Source of the DNA: CAWDAQ01 sp963800325
GTDB lineage: Bacteria; Actinomycetota; Actinomycetes; Actinomycetales; Dermatophilaceae
DNA length: 64,000 bases
Assembly (NCBI GenBank): GCA_963800325.1
Contig: CAWDAQ010000002.1
Span: 496,001-560,000, forward strand
Reading direction: 5' to 3'
Positions 1 through 7,928 of this stretch are shown here, in pieces; the stretch's first letter is position 1; every line of letters begins with the position of its first letter. Below the pieces are notes generated by a model. It worked only from the letters and a program-made list of their open reading frames with translations, did not search any database and was not told the DNA's origin. Position numbers and translations under genes: made by a program.

Positions 1-1
1 G

Positions 2-622
2 ACCGAGGCGGTCATGATGTCCTCCGCGGCGTACAGCCGCATCGACGGCCACCGGCCCGCGGTGTTCTCCCACAAGATCGTCACCGACGTGCTCCGCGGG
101 GACCTCGGCTTCGACGGCGTCGTCGTCAGCGACGACCTCGGCGCCGCCGCACAGGTCAGGAAGTGGTCCCCCGGGGCCCGGGCCGTGATGTTCCTGCGCG
201 CCGGCGGTGACATCGTCCTCACCGTCGACCCCTCCACCGTCCACGCGATGGTCTCCGCGGTCGTCTCCCGCGCCACGCACCACCAGGCGATGCGGCACAC
301 CGTCGACGCCGCCGCGCTGCGGGTGCTCACGCTCAAGGCCGAGACCGGCATGCTCCGCAGCCGGCTCGCCACGGACGGGGCGCTCGGCCGCCGGACGACG
401 ACCCTGCTCCAGCGCTGGCTGAGGATCCCGCAGACCGGGCGGCTGGACCGGCGGACGACCGTGGCCCTCCAGCACCGGGTCGGCACCGTCGCCGACGGCA
501 TCTGGGGCCCGGCCTCCGTCGCCGCGCTGCAGCGCTACCTCGGGGCCTCCACCGACGGAGCCCGCACGTGGAACCATCGCACGGTCCTGCTCCTCCAGCG
601 CTACCTCAACACCCAGCTCTGA
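2..622 (+). CDS. Glycoside hydrolase family 3-like protein with peptidoglycan-binding tail (5' partial)
   Basis: The reading frame is open from the first complete codon at base 2, so the N-terminus and most of the catalytic barrel lie outside the window. The visible first part, including 'GFDGVVVSDDLGAAA', matches the region of GH3 beta-N-acetylhexosaminidases (NagZ-like) that carries the catalytic Asp in the '(V/I)(V/I)SD' motif. From about residue 115 of the visible part the protein becomes a peptidoglycan-binding-domain-1 type region with repeated 'LQR(W/Y)L' and a 'DGIWGPASVAALQRYLG' segment. This suggests a secreted enzyme acting on cell-wall glycan, tethered through its C-terminus. Secretion cannot be checked because the N-terminus is missing. 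A second peptidoglycan-binding protein lies at 2995-3489. Confidence 0.75.
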   Translation, partial: TEAVMMSSAAYSRIDGHRPAVFSHKIVTDVLRGDLGFDGVVVSDDLGAAAQVRKWSPGARAVMFLRAGGDIVLTVDPSTVHAMVSAVVSRATHHQAMRHTVDAAALRVLTLKAETGMLRSRLATDGALGRRTTTLLQRWLRIPQTGRLDRRTTVALQHRVGTVADGIWGPASVAALQRYLGASTDGARTWNHRTVLLLQRYLNTQL

Positions 623-687
623 CCCGCGTGGGGCGTCGCCCGGGCCACCCACCGGCTCCCGGCGACCCCACGGAAGGAGGATGCGTC

Positions 688-1611
688 ATGAGCCGCCTGC
701 TCCCGCTGCTCGCCGCCCAGGTGCCACCACGCGAGCCCGACGGCGCCGTCGCCGGCCTGCGCGACGAGCTGCGCCGCGCCCTGGCGGACGTGCCCGCCAC
801 CCGGCTCGTCGTCCACCCCGAGTACCACTGCTGCGGCGTGGACGGGACCCCCGAGGAGCTGCGCGAGCGCTACGACGCCCTCGCCGAGCCCCTCGACGGT
901 CCGCGGGTCGCCGCCCTGCGCGACCTCGCCCGGGAGCTCGGCACGTGGCTCGTCCCCGGGACGGTCATCGAGCGAGGGCCCGCCGGGGAGCTCTACAACA
1001 CCGCTCTCGCCCTCACCCCCGACGGTGGGGTGGCCAGCGCCTACCGCAAGCTCTTCCCGTGGCGTCCGTTCGAGCCGTTCACCCCCGGGGACGGGTTCGA
1101 CACCTTCGACGTGCCCGGCGTCGGCCGGGTGGCACTGTGCGTGTGCTACGACCTGTGGTTCCCGGAGGTCATCCGGCAGCTGGCCTGGCTGGGCGCCGAG
1201 CTCGTCATCCTCCCGACGCAGACCTCGACCCGGGACCGCGAGCAGGAGCTCGTGCTCGCCCGGGCCGCCGCCATCGCCAACCAGGTGTTCGTGCTCAGCG
1301 TCAACGCGGCGGCACCCGCCGGCACCGGGCAGAGCATCCTCGTCGACCCGGAGGGCATCGTCCGGTTCCAGGCGCCCAGCGAGGCACCCGCCCTGCTCAC
1401 CGACGTGCTCGACCTCGACACCGTCACGCGGGTGCGGGAGCACGGCACGTGCGGACTGAACCGGATGTGGTCCCAGACCCGCCCCGGGGACCCGGTCGTC
1501 CCCCTCCCCGTCTACGACGGCACCTTCGACCCCGCCCGGTGGCACCCGAGGACACCCGGCGGACCGGCCGTCCCCGCGCCGGACCCCCACGAGACGGGAG
1601 ACGACGCGTGA
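688..1611 (+). CDS. Carbon-nitrogen hydrolase (nitrilase superfamily)
   Basis: A 307-residue cytoplasmic enzyme of the nitrilase superfamily, which hydrolyses C-N bonds of amides or nitriles. The Glu-Lys-Cys triad is visible: E45 in 'VHPEYH', K121 in 'YRKLFPW', and C153 in 'CVCYDLWFPE'. The start ATG at 688 has a strong ribosome binding site (GGAAGGAGG, 672-680), 7 nt upstream; an out-of-frame ATG at 681 and a longer frame from 568 are less likely. Its stop overlaps the GTG of the following permease (GTGA at 1608-1611), so the two are co-translated. The pairing with an amino-acid permease suggests uptake and deamidation of one compound, but the substrate cannot be read from sequence. Confidence 0.88.
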   Translation: MSRLLPLLAAQVPPREPDGAVAGLRDELRRALADVPATRLVVHPEYHCCGVDGTPEELRERYDALAEPLDGPRVAALRDLARELGTWLVPGTVIERGPAGELYNTALALTPDGGVASAYRKLFPWRPFEPFTPGDGFDTFDVPGVGRVALCVCYDLWFPEVIRQLAWLGAELVILPTQTSTRDREQELVLARAAAIANQVFVLSVNAAAPAGTGQSILVDPEGIVRFQAPSEAPALLTDVLDLDTVTRVREHGTCGLNRMWSQTRPGDPVVPLPVYDGTFDPARWHPRTPGGPAVPAPDPHETGDDA

Positions 1612-2981
1612 GCAGCGACACCGAGCACCTGGACCGGACCCTGACCCTGTGGCCGCTGGTCCTCTTCGGGATCGCCTACGTGACCCCGTTCATCGTCCTG
1701 ACCACTTTCGGGGTCTTCTCCGAGGCGAGCAGCGGCACCCTCGCGACCGCCTACGCCGTGACGACGGTGGCGATGTTCTTCACGGCCGTCAGCTACGGCA
1801 AGCTCGCGCGGATCTACCCGATGGCCGGGTCGGCCTACACCTACAGCCGACGGGCCATCGACGCCCGGGTCGGGTTCATGGTCGGCTGGGCGGTCCTGCT
1901 CGACTACTTCTTCCTCCCGATGGTCGTGTGGCTCATCGGCACGGCCTACCTCACCGACCAGTTCCCTGCCGTCCCGGCGTGGGTGTTCCTGCTGCTGTTC
2001 ATCGTGCTGACGACCACGCTCAACGTCGTCGGCATCCGGATGGCGACCCGCGTCAACATCGCCCTCATCTCGTTCCAGATGCTCGTCCTGCTGTTCTTCG
2101 TCGTCTTCTGCCTCGCCGACGTCCTCGGCGCCGGCGGTGGCGGGGTGACCCTCGAGCCGTTCTGGAACTCGACCTCGACCATCGGTGCGGTGTCGGCGGG
2201 CGCGGCCCTGACGGCGTACAGCTTCATCGGGTTCGACGCGGTGAGCACGTTCGCCGAGGAGGCCGTCGACCCCAGCCGCACCGTCCCCCGGGCGATCGTG
2301 CTCACCGCGACCCTCGCCGGCCTGATCTTCGTCGTCGTCGCCTACGTCGTCCAGCTCACCCACCCCGGCGGCAGCTTCGAGAGCCCGGACAGCGCCGCGC
2401 TCGACATCGCCAGGCAGATCGCCGGGGACCTCTTCGGCGCGATCTTCCTCGCCACGGTCATCGTCGCCCAGTTCACCGCCGGGATCCCGATCCAGGCGGC
2501 CGGCGCCCGGCTGATGTACGCCATGGGCCGGGACAACGTCCTGCCGCGGCGGCTGTTCGCGATGGTGCACCCCCGATTCCACACCCCGGTGTTCAACCTC
2601 GTGCTCACCGGGGTCGTCGGGCTCGTCGCCCTCGGGCTCACCGTGTCGACCTCGACGTCGTTCATCAACTTCGGCGCGTTCACGGCGTTCGCGTTCGTCA
2701 ACATCGCGGTCATCGCCCAGTACCTGCGCGACCGCGGCACCCACGAGCGCAGCGTGCTCTCGTGGGTGGTGCAGCCGCTGGTGGGACTCGCGGTCATCGT
2801 GTGGCTGCTGTTCCACCTCGACCGCAACGCCCTCGTCCTGGGCGTCTGCTGGGTGGTCGTCGGCTTCGTCGTCCTGCTCTTCCTCACCCGGGGCCTGCGC
2901 GTCCCGCCCCCGGAGATGGCCTTCGACGAGGGCGACGACGCCACCGTCCCGGCGGGGGGCGGGGACGAGCGACGCGGCTGA
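1608..2981 (+). CDS. APC-family amino acid/polyamine permease
   Basis: A 457-residue inner-membrane transporter with about 12 hydrophobic segments. The N-terminal block 'LVLFGIAYVTPFIVLTTFG' and the middle 'AAGARLMYAMGRDNVLPRR' are typical of the amino acid-polyamine-organocation superfamily. The start is taken as GTG 1608 because it overlaps the nitrilase stop by 4 nt and gives the usual family length; an open frame extends much further upstream but only as a shadow of the nitrilase gene. The tail after the last membrane segment is acidic and cytoplasmic. It is likely translationally coupled to the nitrilase and probably imports that enzyme's substrate (inference). Confidence 0.87.
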   Translation: MSSDTEHLDRTLTLWPLVLFGIAYVTPFIVLTTFGVFSEASSGTLATAYAVTTVAMFFTAVSYGKLARIYPMAGSAYTYSRRAIDARVGFMVGWAVLLDYFFLPMVVWLIGTAYLTDQFPAVPAWVFLLLFIVLTTTLNVVGIRMATRVNIALISFQMLVLLFFVVFCLADVLGAGGGGVTLEPFWNSTSTIGAVSAGAALTAYSFIGFDAVSTFAEEAVDPSRTVPRAIVLTATLAGLIFVVVAYVVQLTHPGGSFESPDSAALDIARQIAGDLFGAIFLATVIVAQFTAGIPIQAAGARLMYAMGRDNVLPRRLFAMVHPRFHTPVFNLVLTGVVGLVALGLTVSTSTSFINFGAFTAFAFVNIAVIAQYLRDRGTHERSVLSWVVQPLVGLAVIVWLLFHLDRNALVLGVCWVVVGFVVLLFLTRGLRVPPPEMAFDEGDDATVPAGGGDERRG

Positions 2982-2994
2982 GCGCGCCTGCCGG

Positions 2995-3489
2995 TCAGCC
3001 GACGACGTACTGGAGTCCGACGACGCTCTCCAGCGTCGCGCTCGCGGCGTGCAGCGAGACCGACCACGTCTGGTCGCCGACGACGCCGTCGGCGGCGACC
3101 CCACCCCAGCGCTGGAAGGCCTCGACCGAGGCCCGGGTGTGCGGACCGAAGTCGCCGTCGACGCCCTGCGGGGTCGTGACCCACTGACCCGGAGCCCCGG
3201 TCGTGAGCACCTCCTGCAGCCGGCGCACGACCGGTCCGCTGGAGCCCTCGTCGAGCAGCGGCATCGGCCCGCCGTCCGGCAGCGCCGCCCACGTGTGCGG
3301 CCCGACGACCCCGTCGACCGTCAGGCCCGCGCCCTCCTGGAACGTCGTGACCGCCGACTCGGTCTGGGGCCCGAAGACCCCGTCGACGACGAGCCCGAGG
3401 TTCGGGGTGCGGCGCAGGGCGCGTTGGAGCCGGCGGACGACGTCGCCGGTGGCGCCGGGTCCGATGGTGGGCTGTCCGGGGTTGGACAT
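2995..3489 (-). CDS. Peptidoglycan-binding domain protein, two repeats
   Basis: A 164-residue protein consisting almost entirely of two peptidoglycan-binding-domain-1 units. The first contains 'VVRRLQRALRR' and 'DGVFGPQTESAVTTFQ' (about residues 15-70). The second contains 'VVRRLQEVL' and 'DGDFGPHTRASVEAFQ' (about residues 85-150). No signal peptide is evident: the N-terminus 'MSNPGQPTIGPGA' is polar, so export would need another route, or the protein binds a soluble polymer. The start ATG has GGGAGGA upstream. It is convergent with the permease gene (13-bp gap) and lacks any catalytic domain. Confidence 0.82.
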   Translation of the reverse strand: MSNPGQPTIGPGATGDVVRRLQRALRRTPNLGLVVDGVFGPQTESAVTTFQEGAGLTVDGVVGPHTWAALPDGGPMPLLDEGSSGPVVRRLQEVLTTGAPGQWVTTPQGVDGDFGPHTRASVEAFQRWGGVAADGVVGDQTWSVSLHAASATLESVVGLQYVVG

Positions 3490-3624
3490 GGGTTCCTCCC
3501 GTGGGTGCTCGGTCCCGCTCCCCCGCTGGTCGGCCGGGACGCGGGGGCGCGGCGCCCGCGCGTCGCCGACGAGGGCGAGGCACTCATCATGACGACCCGG
3601 ACACGCGACACGCCACCACCCGCC

Positions 3625-3796
3625 TGCGTCCGCAGGTTCGGTCGTCCCGGCGGCCGAGCCTGCGGACGCAACCGGGGTCCAGCCGGTGACGTCTGCGGGT
3701 GTGGTCGCGCCGGCGGCCGAGCCTGCGGACGCAACCGGGGTCCAGCCGGTGACGTCTGCGGGTGTGGTCGCGCCGGCGCCCGAGGCTGCGGACGCA
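3625..3796. repeat. Hairpin repeat family, locus A (46-nt element plus two 63-bp tandem units)
   Basis: The first element, 3625-3670, begins TGCGTCCGCAGG and ends CCTGCGGACGCA, so its 12-nt ends are perfect inverted repeats. It is followed by two 63-bp direct repeats (3671-3733 and 3734-3796), nearly identical except just before the terminal TGCGGACGCA. Related elements with the same arms occur at 16780, 24417 and 35386. This locus lies downstream of the alpha-amylase gene (stop at 3824) and upstream of the peptidoglycan-binding gene. A role in transcription termination or mRNA 3'-end protection is inferred from position only. Confidence 0.85.
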
Positions 3797-3823
3797 ACCG
3801 GACGCGCGCAGGGGACGCGGGGC

Positions 3824-6691
3824 TCAGGGCGCGGGGGCCACCGTCGGCACGTGCGAGTACTGGTCGAACGTGAACCGGTAGCTGCCGCCTCCGGCCGGCA
3901 CGGTGAGCGGGATGTTGTCCCCGCCGCCGTCGGCGCCGTAGCTGGTGTCCCAGGAGTCGTCGACGGCGACCTTCCACTGGTAGTCGCCGGGCGGAAGCGT
4001 GAACGTCCCGTGCCAGGTGCCGTCGCCGTCGTCGAACGCCAGGTGGGTGGCGGCGCAGCCGGGCTGCCAGTCGCCGCGGCACCCGAGCTCGCTCTGCAGG
4101 TCCCCGGCGAGGGTGACCGAGTCGTACGCGGGCTCGGGTCCGGCGACGGTGACGGCCACGGGCTCGCTGGTCACCGTGGTGCCCTCCTCGGACAGCACCG
4201 CCCGGTAGCGGACCTCGGTCCCGAGGGCGAGGTCGGACACGTCGTCGGTGACGGTGTAGGCCGGTGAGGAGGTGTCGGTGCCGACGGCCTCCCAGTCACC
4301 GCCGGCGACGCTGCGCTCGAAGGTGACGGACTGGGTCGCCCGCTCCGGGTCGACCGTGGCTGCGACGGTGACCGGCGCGACCCGTGTGGCGGTGGTGCCG
4401 TCCGCGGGCGAGCTCATCGTCACCGCCGGGGCCGGGACCCGGGTGCGGCGCGGGCGGCTGACCCGGGTGTGACCGGCGTCGTCGAGGACGACGGCGCGGT
4501 ACTGCAGTCGCTGCCCGGTCGGGAGGGCGCTCGTGTCGTGGAACACCTGGTAGGGGGCCGAGTCGTCGGTCCCGATCGCGCGCCACCCGCCGTGGCCGGT
4601 GCGGACCTGGAAGGTGACCTCGGAGAAGGAGGAGCCGTCGACGTCGGCCGCGACGTGCATCCGGCCGTGGCTGGCGCTCGCGGGCTCCGGCTGCTCCAGC
4701 GAGACCCCGGGGGCGCGGCGGGACCTGGGGATTCGGCCGGCGGACTCGTAGACGACCGTCGACAGGGCCGGGACGCTGACCTGCAGCCGCCGCTGCCCGT
4801 CGGTGCGGAGGTGGTGCTCACCGCCCCCGTACACCCGCCGGAAGGACCCGTGCGGCACCCACGTCGGCACTGACGCGTGGGCCTTTTCGGTCGAGTTGTT
4901 CAGGGCGACGACGTACTCCCGTCGCTCGTGCCGGTCGATGCGGGAGAACGCGAAGACGCCGGGACCGTCCGAGGCGTACCGCACCTGCTGGGCCCCGTCG
5001 CGCAGCGCAGGGTGAGCGGCGGTGACCGCCGCGAGCCGGGTGATGGCCCGGTAGAGGGGGTGTGCGGGGTCGAAGTTGTCCGCGGCCGGGGTGACGTCGG
5101 AGCCGAGGTCGTCGTCGTCCCGGTACTCGGGGACCTGGCTGGGGAACATCGTCTGGCGGGCGAGCTGGTCCCCGCCGGTGCCGGTGAAGCCCTGCTCGTC
5201 GCCGTAGTAGACGACCGGGTTGCCGCGGGAGAGGTACATGAGCTCGTGTGCGAGCTCGTCGCGGCGCAGGAGCCGGGAGTCGGACTCCCCGGGGTTGTCG
5301 CTGCTGACGAACCAGCCGATTCGGCCCATGTCGTGGTTGCCGAGGAACGTCGGCAGCTCGTACACGTTGGAGTCGGCGTCGGTGTACCAGTCGTCCCCTG
5401 CGAAGAAGGTCGCGAGCTGGCCGTTGCCCTCGCTCTTCGAGGCGAACCGCCGGGCCGCGTCCTGGAACGGGAAGTCGAGGATCGCCTGGACGTCGTCGTG
5501 GGTGGTGTAGTGCGAGGTGAAGCTCTTCGTCGTGTCGTAGACCTCGCCGAACATGAAGAAGTCCGGCTTGCCGTGCCCGTGGGCGTAGTCGAGGATGCCG
5601 GGGACGAACGCCTGCCAGAACTTGTCGTCGACGTGCTTCATCGTGTCGATCCGGAAGCCGTCGACCCCGAAGTCCTTCACCCAGGTCCGGTAGATGTCGA
5701 CCATGCCGTGGACGACCTCCGGGTTCTCGGTGAAGAGGTCGTCCAGGCCGGCGAAGTCGCCGTACTGGGAGTTCTCGCCGGTGTAGGTCGTGTTCCCGCG
5801 GTTGTGGTACAGCGTGACGTCGTTGAGCCACTCGGGGGTCTTCGCGTGTTCCTCCCCGGGCTCCAGGACCGGGGTGTAGGGGAACGACGTCGTCGCCGAG
5901 AGCGGGGGGAAGGTGCCGGTTCCGGCGTAGTCCCGGTCGTCGAAGGGCGTGCCGCCGGCGGTGCGGTACGGCTTCTCGTCCTTGGAGACGTACGCCGGGC
6001 GGTCGCCCTGCTCGTAGCCGATGACGTCGGCGGTGTGGTTGGTGATGATGTCGAAGTAGACCTTCATCCCCTTCTCGTGCGCCGCCTCGATGAGGGCAGA
6101 CAGGTCGGCGTTGGTCCCCAGGTGCGGGTCGATGTGGGTGAAGTCGGTGATCCAGTAGCCGTGGTACCCGGCCGACGGGCCGTCCGCGAGCTGGACCGGC
6201 TTGTTCGTGAAGCTCGGCGTGAGCCAGATCGAGTCGGTGCCCAGCCCCTTGATGTAGTCGAGGCGGGAGCGGAGGCCGGTGAGGTCGCCGCCGTTGTAGA
6301 ACCCCTTGTTCGTCGGGTCGAAGCCGCTGACGAGTGGCTTTCCGGCGGGGTGGCCCCCGGTGTCGTTGGCGGTGTCGCCGTTGTCGAACCGGTCGGCCAT
6401 GACGAAGTAGAAGTCCTCGTCGGTGACCGGTCCGCGCAGCGAGTGCCGGGCTCCCGGGCCCCCGTGGTGGTGCCCCGGGCGGTGTCCTCCGTGGTCTCCG
6501 TGGTGCCCGCGGTGGCCTCCGGTGGAGGGCCGGTCCCCGTGGTCATCATGGTTTCCGTGGTCACCATGGTTCCCGTGGCCGCCGTGGTGGTGTCCCTGCG
6601 GCCCGGGGTCCGCCCGGGCGGCCGTCGCCGGGACGAGGAGGGCGAGGGCGACCGGGAGGGCGAGGAGCGCGGCGGGACTCGGACGGCGCAT
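3824..6691 (-). CDS. Secreted GH13 alpha-amylase with His-rich linker and C-terminal X25-type module
   Basis: A 955-residue extracellular starch-degrading enzyme. Residues 1-27 form a signal peptide ending 'VPATAARA'. About residues 28-85 are a His/Gly/Asp-rich low-complexity linker. The GH13 barrel follows, with 'DIITNH', nucleophile D349 in 'GFRIDTMKH', acid/base E383 in 'FMFGEVYD' and D454 in 'LGNHDMGR'. Next come a beta domain and two Ig-like regions ('VTFQVRTG', 'VTFERSVAGG'). The last 95 residues ('LQSELGCRGDWQPGC', 'YQWKVAVDDSWD') match the X25 starch-binding module of pullulanases. The ATG has AGGAGG upstream. A TACGTT hexamer on the minus strand (6733-6728) could be a -10 element. 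The exact product profile (maltose, maltogenic or cyclodextrin) is not determinable. Confidence 0.93.
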   Translation of the reverse strand: MRRPSPAALLALPVALALLVPATAARADPGPQGHHHGGHGNHGDHGNHDDHGDRPSTGGHRGHHGDHGGHRPGHHHGGPGARHSLRGPVTDEDFYFVMADRFDNGDTANDTGGHPAGKPLVSGFDPTNKGFYNGGDLTGLRSRLDYIKGLGTDSIWLTPSFTNKPVQLADGPSAGYHGYWITDFTHIDPHLGTNADLSALIEAAHEKGMKVYFDIITNHTADVIGYEQGDRPAYVSKDEKPYRTAGGTPFDDRDYAGTGTFPPLSATTSFPYTPVLEPGEEHAKTPEWLNDVTLYHNRGNTTYTGENSQYGDFAGLDDLFTENPEVVHGMVDIYRTWVKDFGVDGFRIDTMKHVDDKFWQAFVPGILDYAHGHGKPDFFMFGEVYDTTKSFTSHYTTHDDVQAILDFPFQDAARRFASKSEGNGQLATFFAGDDWYTDADSNVYELPTFLGNHDMGRIGWFVSSDNPGESDSRLLRRDELAHELMYLSRGNPVVYYGDEQGFTGTGGDQLARQTMFPSQVPEYRDDDDLGSDVTPAADNFDPAHPLYRAITRLAAVTAAHPALRDGAQQVRYASDGPGVFAFSRIDRHERREYVVALNNSTEKAHASVPTWVPHGSFRRVYGGGEHHLRTDGQRRLQVSVPALSTVVYESAGRIPRSRRAPGVSLEQPEPASASHGRMHVAADVDGSSFSEVTFQVRTGHGGWRAIGTDDSAPYQVFHDTSALPTGQRLQYRAVVLDDAGHTRVSRPRRTRVPAPAVTMSSPADGTTATRVAPVTVAATVDPERATQSVTFERSVAGGDWEAVGTDTSSPAYTVTDDVSDLALGTEVRYRAVLSEEGTTVTSEPVAVTVAGPEPAYDSVTLAGDLQSELGCRGDWQPGCAATHLAFDDGDGTWHGTFTLPPGDYQWKVAVDDSWDTSYGADGGGDNIPLTVPAGGGSYRFTFDQYSHVPTVAPAP

Positions 6692-6813
6692 CGGGCCTCC
6701 TGGGCCTCGGCGGTTGGGGCGGCTGAAAACGTAACAGCAGCCGCCGACCTCGGCATCCGGAGCCGACGCCGGCCCCGCTGGTCGCGTGCCCGCCGTCCGC
6801 GGTGCGCCGTTCG

Positions 6814-6825
6814 GGACCTAGGTCC
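6814..6825. promoter_or_regulatory. 12-bp perfect palindrome, candidate operator
   Basis: The sequence GGACCTAGGTCC is a perfect palindrome about 120 bp upstream of the alpha-amylase start, in the gap between that gene and the end of the alpha/beta-hydrolase gene. It contains CTAG, a tetramer usually rare in bacterial DNA. No regulator gene is adjacent, so its function as a binding site is a guess. Confidence 0.3.
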
Positions 6826-6951
6826 GTGGCCGGGCGGTGGTCCCGGGCCCACGCTGTGCACGACCCGACCAGATCGCCGACCGGCCCGACGTCCCGGCCT
6901 CCTCCCCCACGACGTCCCGACCGCGTGGCCCGGACCCAGACCCCGCCCGGG

Positions 6952-7824
6952 TCACGCCCGGGCGAGCGTCCCGGCGGCCGTGCGCACGACGGCGGCGAAC
7001 GCGTCGGGCTGCTCGGCGTAGGTGACGTGCCCGCTGGCGGGTAGCTCGACGAGCTCGGCACGGGCCAGCGCCTCGGCGAGCCGGCGGCTGATGCGCCGGG
7101 CCCCCGGGTGGCTGAGGGCCCCGGTGACGACCCACACCGGGGTGGTGACCCGGGCGAGGTCCGCCTCGCCCAGCGGGTTGCTGGGGGCCTGCAGCGTCGG
7201 CAGCAGCAGCCCCGCGTTGGCTCGGAAGTGCGCGCGCCGCTCCTCGGGGAGCCGTTCCCACATCCGGGGGCACATGACCCCCATGAACGCGTCCGCCGCC
7301 GCGCCGAGGTCGCCGCGCTCGAGCGCGGGACCGGCCGCGGCGCGGATGTCGGCGACGACGCGCCCGCCGGCCTCGGGGTCGAGTCCCAGCAGCGGGGGCT
7401 CGGACAGCACCGCACCTGCGACGAGCCCGGGGTGGCGACGCAGCACCTCGACCCCGACGGCGGCCCCGCCGCTGGACCCGACGAGCAGGCATCCCCCGAC
7501 GCCGAGACCCTCGACGAGGGCGGCGAGGTCGTCCGCGTGGGTCATCGGGGACTGGTCGCGGGTCCCGGCGGTGCTGCGGCTGTGCCCGCGGCGGTCGTAG
7601 GCGATGCACGTGAAGTCGTCGGCGAGCCGGTCGACCTGGCCCTGCCAGCCGCGGGCGTCGCCCATCATGCCGTGGACGAACACGAGCGCCGGTCCGGCGC
7701 CGGTGCGCTCCACGTGCAGCGTGGCGTCGCGCACCGGCACCCTGCTCGTGACGGTCGGGGTGCTCGCGCCGCTGGTGGTGCTGGTGCCGCCCGTGCTGCT
7801 CTGGCTGCTCGATGTCGTCGTCAT
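6952..7824 (-). CDS. Alpha/beta-fold hydrolase
   Basis: A 290-residue alpha/beta hydrolase of unknown substrate. The oxyanion region 'ALVFVHGMMGDARGW', the nucleophile elbow G-S-S-G-G in 'LLVGSSGGAAVG', a late 'VWVVTGALSHPGAR' strand and the catalytic His in 'LPASGHVTYAEQPDAF' are all present. No signal peptide is visible; the N-terminus is Ser/Thr-rich and probably disordered. The start ATG is preceded by GGGAGG. The HD-GYP/LuxR gene lies 104 bp upstream on the same strand. Haloperoxidase-like, esterase or lactonase activity are all possible. Confidence 0.85.
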   Translation of the reverse strand: MTTTSSSQSSTGGTSTTSGASTPTVTSRVPVRDATLHVERTGAGPALVFVHGMMGDARGWQGQVDRLADDFTCIAYDRRGHSRSTAGTRDQSPMTHADDLAALVEGLGVGGCLLVGSSGGAAVGVEVLRRHPGLVAGAVLSEPPLLGLDPEAGGRVVADIRAAAGPALERGDLGAAADAFMGVMCPRMWERLPEERRAHFRANAGLLLPTLQAPSNPLGEADLARVTTPVWVVTGALSHPGARRISRRLAEALARAELVELPASGHVTYAEQPDAFAAVVRTAAGTLARA

Positions 7825-7928
7825 GGCGTCCTCCCGGTGCCCTCACCTCGCGGTCCGTCCGCTGCCACCACCGTGGCGCCGCGGACGACGGTGACGCATC
7901 GGGTGGACGCCCCATCGTGGTCGCCGGG

